NCBI GenBank assembly: GCA_964557575.1
Contig: CAZLBC010000009.1
Location: 32,341-96,340 of the forward strand
Reading direction: 5' to 3'
Length of the DNA: 64,000 bases
DNA from: CAZLBC01 sp964557575
GTDB lineage: Bacteria; Planctomycetota; Phycisphaerae; SM23-33
Translations under genes and position numbers: made by a program
Notes under the pieces: model-generated
Told to the model about the DNA's origin: nothing
Database searches by the model: none
Seen by the model: only the letters and a program-made list of their open reading frames with translations
Shown: piece after piece, positions 1 through 6,904 of the stretch
Layout of the letters: every line of letters starts with the position of its first letter
Numbering within the stretch: the stretch's first letter is position 1

Positions 1-127
1 AAGTATATCATTCACGGAACCTTGTTGCCAGTAGTCTGTTTATTCTATGATGCTGCACGACAGCGTACTGTTGCATCGTGTTTCTTCGCGGGTGGTATGA
101 CAGGCCAGGAGTGTTACCGCCGTTATA

Positions 128-1510
128 ATGCGTGTACTGTTATTTATTTCGATTGTTGCGACGATCCCGGCCGTGGTTGCGGAAGCTGTTTTGGGCGCTG
201 GACGGGAGGGTGACAGCGATTCCCCGCTGCTGAATGAACTTTCCAGGACAGGCAGCCGCAGGGCCAAGGCTGTCCTCAGGAAGGTATGGTTCAATCCGAA
301 AAATGCGAGCAGCACCGCTGCGGTGCCTGTCGGGCTGATCATGACCGGCAAGCGGTTTGATTCGGCCAACGAATACCTCCCGGATCCCTGGCTGGGGCCG
401 TTGATAAACGCTTTTTATCAAAATGGTTACTGTTCGCTTGTATTGACGTGCGACCGGGGGAACTGGAAGGGGGTGGTCGTGCGTCAGATCGACCAGGCGA
501 TTAACAAACCGCCGAGCAGGATCGTTCCCGTCGATACAAACAGGATTATAGTGGTCGCCGACAGTATGACGGGTTTCAGCGGAATGAAATTTGTAAACCA
601 ATATCCCACGCGAACGGCCGGGGCGATATTCGTCAACGCGCCGCCTTTCGTGTACACCAGCCGGGGGATTACGGCGTGGGAGCCGAACAATAAAGCCTGG
701 AACATACCGTTCTGGATCGTTGTCGGCGGCGATGCGTCGGCGTGTTCCGACCTGATTGTGATGTGGCGAAAATTATTCGCGGACGCGCCGGCGGATTCCT
801 CGATAACCATGGACCAGTGGCCGGGCAAGGGGCTGGGATATCTCCTGCCGTCGTCTGAAATCAAGCAGTGGCTGGGTGACATTGCCCGCAACAGGATACC
901 GAAAGAAGGCAGGAACCGCCAGCTGATAGCGGAGATCAACCGGTACGCGCAGCTTGTGCGCCGTCTCGACGGGAAGATCTTTTCGTTTACTCCCGCTGCA
1001 AGCGGGGCCGTCATCACGAAGAAAGAGGGACCGGTCACCGTTTCGGCAGCCGTACCCCGGGGATGGCAGCGAAACCGCGCATCGGAACGGCCCTATCTGT
1101 CCGCGCGAGGGGCCGACGGATCGTCGGGGAAAAATCCGTTCGTTGAAATCCACCTGAGCACGATTCCCAAAAGCGCCATGATTGCGTGCGTATTTGCCGT
1201 ACCCGGAAAGGGCCGGGCAGACCAGCTTCTTGATTTCTGTACGCGGAGACTCGAGTACCGGAACTACGTGCCCTATCGGCTTGTCTCATGGAAGGAGAAA
1301 GGCTGGGTCTTTCGGCTTTCCTCCGTTCCGCGGGAATACCGCGGGCAGTGGAAACGGTGGGTGGTCCTCTACGCGGTCAAGGCGATACCGGAAAGCCGTA
1401 ACACGTCGGCACTGCTGATGGTGATGGACAAATCTCCCCGGCCCGATGCCGGGAGGATGGCGTCGGCGATGCGCGAACTCATCGAGACGGTGAAGATCGC
1501 GCCCCGGTAG
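128..1510 (+). CDS. Secreted hypothetical protein, possibly alpha/beta-hydrolase-like
   Basis: The 460-aa product starts with a hydrophobic signal peptide (about residues 1-20, ending in a VAEA-type cleavage region), so it is probably exported. I do not recognise the family. The middle region alternates beta-strand-like hydrophobic stretches (IIVVADSMTG near residue 140, FWIVVGGDAS near 195), which resembles an alpha/beta-hydrolase core, but a clean GxSxG nucleophile elbow is missing. The C-terminal third is rich in Arg and Trp. The ATG at 128 follows an AGGAG at 107-111 at a long spacing of 16 nt, so the start is uncertain. The gene converges on cdsA with 42 bp between them. No function is claimed. 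Confidence 0.7.
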   Translation: MRVLLFISIVATIPAVVAEAVLGAGREGDSDSPLLNELSRTGSRRAKAVLRKVWFNPKNASSTAAVPVGLIMTGKRFDSANEYLPDPWLGPLINAFYQNGYCSLVLTCDRGNWKGVVVRQIDQAINKPPSRIVPVDTNRIIVVADSMTGFSGMKFVNQYPTRTAGAIFVNAPPFVYTSRGITAWEPNNKAWNIPFWIVVGGDASACSDLIVMWRKLFADAPADSSITMDQWPGKGLGYLLPSSEIKQWLGDIARNRIPKEGRNRQLIAEINRYAQLVRRLDGKIFSFTPAASGAVITKKEGPVTVSAAVPRGWQRNRASERPYLSARGADGSSGKNPFVEIHLSTIPKSAMIACVFAVPGKGRADQLLDFCTRRLEYRNYVPYRLVSWKEKGWVFRLSSVPREYRGQWKRWVVLYAVKAIPESRNTSALLMVMDKSPRPDAGRMASAMRELIETVKIAPR

Positions 1511-1552
1511 CGGGACGGCGCCGCGTGTAATCCGCGTTCTCCCGTCGCCCCC

Positions 1553-2434
1553 TCAGGTTGTTCCGAAGAGTATGATCAGCAGCGTGCCGACGGGGGCCGC
1601 CATCAACAGGGAATCGAGCAGGTCGAGCACGCCCCCGAATTCCGGTACCAGCGCGCCGGAATCCTTTATGCCGGCCGATCGTTTCAGCATCGACTCGCAG
1701 AGATCGCCGAACTGGCCGGTCAGCCCGACGCCGACGCTGAACACCAGGCATTGCCAGAGCGGCCATGCCGGACTGCATGCGCCGTGCCAGGCCAGTCCCG
1801 CGACCGCCGCCGTCACGATGCCGCCCGCCAGTCCTTCCCAGCTTTTTCCCGGGCTCAGCCATGGTATCATCTTGTGCGTGCCCAGGAACGAGCCGGTGAA
1901 GTAGGCGCCGATGTCGGTTCCTTTTACGGATGCCAGGAACAGTATCATGACCGCGATGCCGCCCCGGATGCGAAGCGAAACAATCAGGCCGCCCAGCATG
2001 CCGACGTACAGGCACCCCAGGAGGGTTGCGGCAATACGTCGATACGCGTCCTCCAGTCGAGCCGCAATCATCTGGTTCGCGAACACGAGGGCCGCGACCA
2101 GGAACAGCGCGATATCCCACGACAGCGGGATGGCGGACAGCCAGCGGACCTGTTCTCCCGGCCGTGACAGGAGCGGGACGGCGAGAAAGATGCACAACGC
2201 GACCAGTCCGGCGGGAAGGTGAATATTCGTCCCCGCGGCGGTTGCGATTCGCGCGTATTCGAACAGGGCCGCCGCCAGCAGCGGCAGCATCGCGCCCACG
2301 GTCACCACGCCCATCCAGGGGCCGTCCTCGGTGAGGTGATCGAGCAGGAAAACGGCGGCGAGGGCGGCGATCATCGCCGCGCCGAATATGATCCGCTTGA
2401 GCATCGAGGATAGTTTCATTACGGTTTTCTGCAA
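1553..2434 (-). CDS. cdsA: Phosphatidate cytidylyltransferase
   Basis: Multi-pass membrane protein of 293 aa, the usual CdsA length, making CDP-diacylglycerol from CTP and phosphatidic acid for phospholipid synthesis. Hydrophobic helices fill the sequence. The C-terminal signature is recognisable (SMLKR, then KDSG, then FGG and DLLDS near residues 245-275). In the textbook signature the last part reads HGG and DRxD, so the usual His and Arg are replaced here; this may be lineage-specific. It lies 18 bp downstream of the thioesterase gene on the same strand, so the two are probably co-transcribed. Several in-frame Met codons lie within the first 12 residues, leaving the exact start open. Confidence 0.88.
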   Translation of the reverse strand: MQKTVMKLSSMLKRIIFGAAMIAALAAVFLLDHLTEDGPWMGVVTVGAMLPLLAAALFEYARIATAAGTNIHLPAGLVALCIFLAVPLLSRPGEQVRWLSAIPLSWDIALFLVAALVFANQMIAARLEDAYRRIAATLLGCLYVGMLGGLIVSLRIRGGIAVMILFLASVKGTDIGAYFTGSFLGTHKMIPWLSPGKSWEGLAGGIVTAAVAGLAWHGACSPAWPLWQCLVFSVGVGLTGQFGDLCESMLKRSAGIKDSGALVPEFGGVLDLLDSLLMAAPVGTLLIILFGTT

Positions 2435-2452
2435 TTTCGGACAAATCGGGGA

Positions 2453-2854
2453 TCACGTGCCGATGGTCTCGATAAACCAGCGGGGAGGACGGGCAGGACG
2501 CCCGTCGCCGTCGGTAACGGCGTGCGTTGTGTATCCCCGGACCACGTCCTGTTTGTTCCCGCCGGTATGCGCTATCGATACGTTGAACCTGACGCGGGCC
2601 TTGCCGACCATCACGGCATTGACCGAGAGGGAAAGCTCGTCGTCATACACTGCTCTGCTGAAAAACTCAAGATGGGCCTCGACCAGCGGCAGCATCACCC
2701 CGCGGGATTCCATTTCCGCGTACGGCATCTTTCTGCTTCTGAGCCATTCCGTCCGCCCTACCTCGAACCATTCCAACGCCCGGGAATTATAGAATGTTCC
2801 CATCTGGTCGGTTTCGCTGTAGCGCACCCGGAGCCTGGTCGTTTCGTCTTTCAT
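2453..2854 (-). CDS. Acyl-CoA thioesterase, YbgC/4HBT hotdog family
   Basis: The 133-aa single hotdog-fold protein has the 4-hydroxybenzoyl-CoA thioesterase signature near its N-terminus: RYSETDQMG with the catalytic Asp, followed by FYN and WFEVGRTEW. Family members hydrolyse short- or medium-chain acyl-CoA or acyl-ACP thioesters in the cytoplasm, and YbgC types are often linked to envelope lipid metabolism. Its position directly upstream of cdsA fits a phospholipid role. It is divergent from the ECF sigma gene across about 185 bp that must contain both promoters. Substrate cannot be told from sequence. Confidence 0.88.
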   Translation of the reverse strand: MKDETTRLRVRYSETDQMGTFYNSRALEWFEVGRTEWLRSRKMPYAEMESRGVMLPLVEAHLEFFSRAVYDDELSLSVNAVMVGKARVRFNVSIAHTGGNKQDVVRGYTTHAVTDGDGRPARPPRWFIETIGT

Positions 2855-3040
2855 CGCGATATTATTACGTCTATACTCGTTTTATTGCAAATGCAAATAT
2901 CGATCGGTGTATGCACGCGTCGCGCGATACCCGCGGAATTGCGTTCCACCGGCTCTACGGGTACTATTTTCCGGGAATGTGCGGCCCCAAGCGACCTGAA
3001 CCGATTTTTTGCACAAATAACCAACGTTCCGGAATACCAG

Positions 3041-3679
3041 GTGTCTGAAAAAGAGACGGATTGCGGCGGTATCGGCGACACGCAGGCCGATTCTGCGCTG
3101 GTTCGATCGGCGCTGGCGGGACAGACCAGCGGATTCGACGAGTTGATACGCCGTTATCAGCGGCAGGCGACCGTTACCGCGTATCGCCTCCTCTCTAATC
3201 GGGATGACGCGATGGAAGTGGTACAGGATGCCTTTATGAAGGCGTTTGAAATGCTGAAAACGCTTGAAAAACCGAACAGGTTCGGTCCGTGGTTTCTGCG
3301 GATAGTCAGCAATCTCTCCCTGAACCGCAGGCGGGGACGGGCGGTGCGAAAGGCCGTTTCCCTGGAGAGTGGAGAGGAGGACCGCCGACAGTGGCGCTAT
3401 ACCCTGGATGACGGATCGTTATCAGCCGGCCGGTCGGTCGAGGCCGCCGACACGGTTGCGGTGATCAGCGAAGAGATAGACCGGTTACCGGAGCGGCAGC
3501 GCGAGGCGCTTGTCCTCTTCGCGGTCCAGGAGATGCCGCAAAAAGAGGTAGCCGCACTCATGGGCTGCAGCGTGGAAACAGTGAAATGGAACGTGTTCGA
3601 CGCCCGGAGAAGACTGCGGGCCGCGCTGACGAAACGCGGTGTATGTACCGAACGGAACGGCGACGAACATGAACCGTAA
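3041..3679 (+). CDS. ECF-type RNA polymerase sigma factor
   Basis: I place the start at GTG 3041, with GGA about 7 nt upstream, because the longer reading frame would overlap the divergent thioesterase. The 212-aa product has sigma region 2 (FDELIRRYQRQATVTAYRLL, then DAMEVVQDAFMKAF, about residues 25-75) and region 4 (LPERQREALVLFA, then QKEVAALMGCSVETVKWNVF, about residues 150-195) joined by a short linker, with no region 3, as in ECF sigmas. It is followed 8 bp later by a membrane anti-sigma-like gene and then an STN-domain exported protein, the classic layout for an envelope-sensing regulon. Confidence 0.92.
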   Translation: MSEKETDCGGIGDTQADSALVRSALAGQTSGFDELIRRYQRQATVTAYRLLSNRDDAMEVVQDAFMKAFEMLKTLEKPNRFGPWFLRIVSNLSLNRRRGRAVRKAVSLESGEEDRRQWRYTLDDGSLSAGRSVEAADTVAVISEEIDRLPERQREALVLFAVQEMPQKEVAALMGCSVETVKWNVFDARRRLRAALTKRGVCTERNGDEHEP

Positions 3680-3687
3680 TCACGGCG

Positions 3688-4413
3688 ATGGGAACAGGTA
3701 TGGCCGTTGATGAACAAGACAATCTGAGAACTCTGATCGAGCGTTACATCGCGGGCGATTTGAGTTCAGGCGAAACAGCCGCGCTGCGCGACCGGATCGC
3801 GTCCGATCCGAAACTGCACAGTGCCCTCGACGAGTACGAATTGACCCGGTACATGGACGGCGGCATGTCGGGCGAAGAGGCGGCCGAGTTTGTCGGCCGG
3901 GTCAATGCCGATCCGCGGCTTCAGTCCGCGCTCGCGGAGTATCGCTCGCTCGAGAGGGCCATCGAGGAGGTCCGGCGGGTCGAGCCCGTCGTCGACTATG
4001 CGCGGCAGCGGCAGGAGATTCTCGCCGCGGTGCGGGGACGGGTGGCGCGGCGACGGTACCGGACGATTGCCGCGGTGGTTGCAACCGCCGTCGCGGCGGC
4101 GATACTGCTTGGGATATTTTTCTGGTGGAACGAGACGGGGCCGGAAACGCAAACGTCGCCGGTTGCCCAGCACGACGCGCTGTCCGAACCGGTCCCGGGA
4201 GATCTTCGAGACCGCGTGGTGGTGTCGGAAATGGTAACACCCGAGGAGTGGCGCCGGACCGCGGCGGCAGTCGAGTCGCGCATGACGGTCATCACGATGC
4301 CCGCCCTGCAGCAGGACGACGATTTTTCTCATGTTCTTGTGTCCACCGCCGGTTGGGAAGCGACCGGCCTGAACTGGATCGACGCGCACCGGATGATGCT
4401 GGTCGGGGGATAG
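3688..4413 (+). CDS. Membrane-anchored anti-sigma-factor-like protein
   Basis: The 241-aa protein has a cytoplasmic N-terminal part of about 120 residues, one transmembrane helix (about residues 125-146, VVATAVAAAILLGIFFWW) and a periplasmic C-terminal domain. The N-terminus contains two similar segments of about 36 residues (RYIAGDLSSGE...DPKLHSALDEYE and RYMDGGMSGEE...DPRLQSALAEYR), so an anti-sigma-type helical unit is duplicated. There is no HxxxCxxC zinc motif. Position after an ECF sigma gene supports an anti-sigma role by inference. An in-frame ATG at 3700 has a better-placed GGGA ribosome site and may be the true start. Confidence 0.72.
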   Translation: MGTGMAVDEQDNLRTLIERYIAGDLSSGETAALRDRIASDPKLHSALDEYELTRYMDGGMSGEEAAEFVGRVNADPRLQSALAEYRSLERAIEEVRRVEPVVDYARQRQEILAAVRGRVARRRYRTIAAVVATAVAAAILLGIFFWWNETGPETQTSPVAQHDALSEPVPGDLRDRVVVSEMVTPEEWRRTAAAVESRMTVITMPALQQDDDFSHVLVSTAGWEATGLNWIDAHRMMLVGG

Positions 4414-4440
4414 CCTTATTACCACGGAGCAGGAGAAGAT

Positions 4441-5616
4441 ATGAACATGCATGAACGTGTCGGGATGTGGATGGCCATTGCGGTATTCGTGTTCGCGGGT
4501 GCCGCCCGGGTACCGGCAGGCCTGCAGGACAGTCTGGATACCGGGGTTGAAATCAGGTTGGCCGATTCCCCCATCGAGAAGATATTCGACCAGATCGGCG
4601 AAAAAACCGGCCTGGAGTTCGACGTGTCCGACCGTACACTCCAGTTGCTGCCGTACGGCCGACGAACCCGCCTGTCGGTTGCCGTGCCCGCGATACCGCT
4701 GCGGCGGGCCCTGGACAGAATTGTCCGGCCCCACGGACTGACCTGGGAACCGGTCGGCGACACCGTGCGGATCGTTCCCACGCAACCGCTGCTGAGGATG
4801 TGCCGGCGGGCGACCTACGATGAATTAAAGATTCTCGGTGCGCTGCTTACGCAAACCATCCGGAAGATTCCCGAACCCGGCACGGGCAGTGTCGTCCTGC
4901 GGGGCCTGACGAAGAATCCCGCCGTCAATCTGATCTTTCCCGAGGGCATGCGGAAAGAGGATGTTCTGGAACGCTACCGGCGAGCCGGCCTGTACCTGCC
5001 CGGCCCTGCCGCGGAGTGGCTCAACGGTGTATGCGGCAGGGAGATGACGTGGTACATCGATGCGCACAGGATCTTCATAATCGACCGGCGGCGGCAGGCC
5101 CTTCGCCAGGTCGGCCGGAAGGTATCCCTCGACTTCAGGAAATCAGATGTCCGCGACGTGCTCCTGGAGCTTGCCCGTATGGCGAACCTGGGTTTGTCGC
5201 TCCAGCCGGGCGTCTTGAACACACTGTCTCCCGGGAGCCGCACGATAACCCTTGTTATGGAGAATCGGACGATCTTGCAGGCGATGGAGATCGTGTCGGG
5301 CACCGTCGGCATAGAGGTTGAAGTCACTGCCGACGGCGGCATTTACGCCGGCATCGCAAAGGGGCTGTCGCGCCCGGGGACGGCGGCCGAACGGGAGCCG
5401 GGATTTTTTATCCAGACCCGGATGAAGAGTTCCACGGGCAGAGAGATTCGCCTGTACCTCCGACCCGATGAAGTCCCGGAAGGTGTCAGGAAGGCGATTG
5501 CCGCCGAAAAGCGGAAGATAATCGGTGAACTCGAAAAACACCTGTCCCCGCCGGAGGACGGTACAGTGCCGGAAGCGTCCGCCGGCGGTGCGACCGATAC
5601 GGAAGGGGACGAGTAA
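4441..5616 (+). CDS. Exported STN-domain (secretin/TonB short N-terminal) protein
   Basis: The 391-aa product begins with a signal sequence (about residues 9-26) and contains two STN-like units. The first is about residues 35-105 (IRLADSPIEKIFDQIGEKTGLEF, then AIPLRRALDRIVRPHGLTWE); the second is about residues 220-305 (VSLDFRKSDVRDVLLELARMANL, then NRTILQAMEIVSG). Such domains occur at the N-termini of secretins and TonB receptors and bind partners in the periplasm. No outer-membrane barrel or secretin domain follows, so this is a free-standing periplasmic form. It lies 27 bp after the anti-sigma-like gene and probably supplies or modulates its signal. A second STN-type protein sits at 54990-56147. 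Confidence 0.75.
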   Translation: MNMHERVGMWMAIAVFVFAGAARVPAGLQDSLDTGVEIRLADSPIEKIFDQIGEKTGLEFDVSDRTLQLLPYGRRTRLSVAVPAIPLRRALDRIVRPHGLTWEPVGDTVRIVPTQPLLRMCRRATYDELKILGALLTQTIRKIPEPGTGSVVLRGLTKNPAVNLIFPEGMRKEDVLERYRRAGLYLPGPAAEWLNGVCGREMTWYIDAHRIFIIDRRRQALRQVGRKVSLDFRKSDVRDVLLELARMANLGLSLQPGVLNTLSPGSRTITLVMENRTILQAMEIVSGTVGIEVEVTADGGIYAGIAKGLSRPGTAAEREPGFFIQTRMKSSTGREIRLYLRPDEVPEGVRKAIAAEKRKIIGELEKHLSPPEDGTVPEASAGGATDTEGDE

Positions 5617-5626
5617 AAAAGGCGGG

Positions 5627-5767
5627 TCAGTCCGTGATCTGGGCCTGTTTTCCCCGACGCCTGCGCCGGTTGATGATTTTACGGCCGTTCCTGGTTTTCA
5701 TGCGCGCACGGAAACCGAAATTGCGTTTTCTCTTTCTTCGCGAGTTTCTGCTCTTTGGTATATGCAT
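5627..5767 (-). CDS. rpmH: 50S ribosomal protein bL34
   Basis: A 46-codon reading frame starts MHIPKSRNSRRKRKR, continues NFGFRARMKTRNGRKI and ends NRRRRRGKQAQITD. This is the bL34 pattern: an Arg/Lys-rich protein with the GFRARMKTxxGRK core, at the right length. An AAGAG ribosome site precedes the ATG. A good promoter (TTGTCA, 17 bp, TATTTT) lies just upstream. In most bacteria rpmH is next to rnpA and dnaA; here no rnpA follows and the gene converges on the STN-protein gene with 10 bp between them. Confidence 0.9.
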   Translation of the reverse strand: MHIPKSRNSRRKRKRNFGFRARMKTRNGRKIINRRRRRGKQAQITD

Positions 5768-5839
5768 GTTTCTCTTATCCGTTTAAAGATGTTCCGGTTT
5801 TCTGTTTACGGCCGGGAGATTTCCCGGAACCGGTGTGAA

Positions 5840-5868
5840 AAAATACTATTGAACATCGCATTTGACAA
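5840..5868 (-). promoter_or_regulatory. Sigma70-like promoter for rpmH
   Basis: On the minus strand TTGTCA (5863-5868) and TATTTT (5840-5845) are separated by exactly 17 bp and face rpmH, giving a leader of about 65 nt. Confidence 0.6.
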
Positions 5869-5904
5869 GTGAAAATTTTGGATCGCGCATATAGGGTGTT
5901 CTCT

Positions 5905-6501
5905 ATGGAAGAGATTGAGGCCAAGTATCGGTTCTGCGACCACCGCCGCCTGCGCGTTGCGCTGGTGCGGAACGGCGCCGCGTTTATCGGCGCGGTCGTC
6001 CAGCGGGACACCTATTTTGACACCCCGGGCGGGCGCCTGCGGGAAGCGGAGTGCGGGTTGCGGCTCAGGGTTTCCGCCGCGCCTTCGCCGCACGGCGGGG
6101 ACGAGGCGGGCGGGGGGGACGAGAGCGGCATTATCACGTGGAAGGGACCGTCTGAAAAAGACCGGCGTTTCAAGGTGCGGACTGAAGTGGAAGTCAGTGT
6201 GGACTCGGCCGTCGCGGCTGTGCGGCTCCTGGAAGGACTCGGATTTGAAAAGGTGTTTGTCCTGGAGAAACGGCGGGCGACGTACCGTTTCGGCGGATGC
6301 CTGGTGGAACTGGATACCCTGCCGCTGATCGGTGATTTCGTCGAAATAGAGGGGCCGGACCGGCGCAGCATAGCGAAGGCCGCGGACGCGATCGGGATTG
6401 CCGGCGAGCATATCCCCGAACCATACCTGCACCTGCTGCTGGACCACTGCCGGGAAACGGGCATTCCCTTTGAATCAGCGACCTTTTCCGACGCCCCCTG
6501 A
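5905..6501 (+). CDS. CYTH-domain protein (CyaB/ThTPase-like)
   Basis: The ATG at 5905 (AGGGTG ribosome site 7 nt upstream) gives a 198-aa protein; an upstream GTG at 5869 is less likely. The N-terminus carries the CYTH ExExK motif (E3-I-E5-A-K7), followed by a YFDTP strand (about residue 35), an Arg-rich RLRVS segment, a TWKGP strand and ELDTLPLIGDFVEIEGP near residue 150, all typical tunnel-fold residues. Family members include class IV adenylate cyclases, thiamine triphosphatases and tripolyphosphatases that act on triphosphates with Mg2+. The activity cannot be chosen from sequence. It converges with the MIF-like gene. Confidence 0.88.
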   Translation: MEEIEAKYRFCDHRRLRVALVRNGAAFIGAVVQRDTYFDTPGGRLREAECGLRLRVSAAPSPHGGDEAGGGDESGIITWKGPSEKDRRFKVRTEVEVSVDSAVAAVRLLEGLGFEKVFVLEKRRATYRFGGCLVELDTLPLIGDFVEIEGPDRRSIAKAADAIGIAGEHIPEPYLHLLLDHCRETGIPFESATFSDAP

Positions 6502-6512
6502 CCTGCACCCGA

Positions 6513-6860
6513 TCAGCCGAAAGTGCTGCCGTTCCAGCCCCAGTGTGCGGCGGATACGTCGGTGAAGTTGATATAGACACGGTCCGGCGGGACCCCGAGT
6601 TTCTCCTTCAGGAGGGTGCACAGGAGATCGGCTATTGTCGCGTTGACCGTGCCGCCGAGCCCGCCGATGCTCCTGATGTCCGCGAAGGCCGCGTTGCCTC
6701 CTTCGCCGGCCATCAGGAAGGCGCCGTCCGACAGTTCCGCCATCACGTACTGTTCGGGCTTGCCGATCGCCGACGCAATCATTGACGAGAGTGATTTCAG
6801 CAGGTCTTCCTTCACGTCCTCTGCCGGCGCTGCAGATGTTTCCAGTCGTATCAACGGCAT
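6513..6860 (-). CDS. MIF-like phenylpyruvate tautomerase
   Basis: The start at 6860 follows an AAAGGAG ribosome site and places the catalytic proline directly after Met (MPLIRLETS). The 115-aa length equals that of macrophage migration inhibitory factor, and motifs match along the whole chain: the conserved Lys in GKPEQYV (residue 34), the SIGGLGGTVN segment, and the C-terminal DRVYINFTDV, then GWNGSTFG. Pro1 and Lys are the tautomerase residues. The CxxC motif of animal MIF is absent (NAAFADI instead). The gene lies 44 bp downstream of polA on the same strand. The physiological substrate is unknown. Confidence 0.92.
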   Translation of the reverse strand: MPLIRLETSAAPAEDVKEDLLKSLSSMIASAIGKPEQYVMAELSDGAFLMAGEGGNAAFADIRSIGGLGGTVNATIADLLCTLLKEKLGVPPDRVYINFTDVSAAHWGWNGSTFG

Positions 6861-6904
6861 CGTTTCTCCTTTCCCATTGTATCCATACCGTACGGCCGGC
6901 GCGG

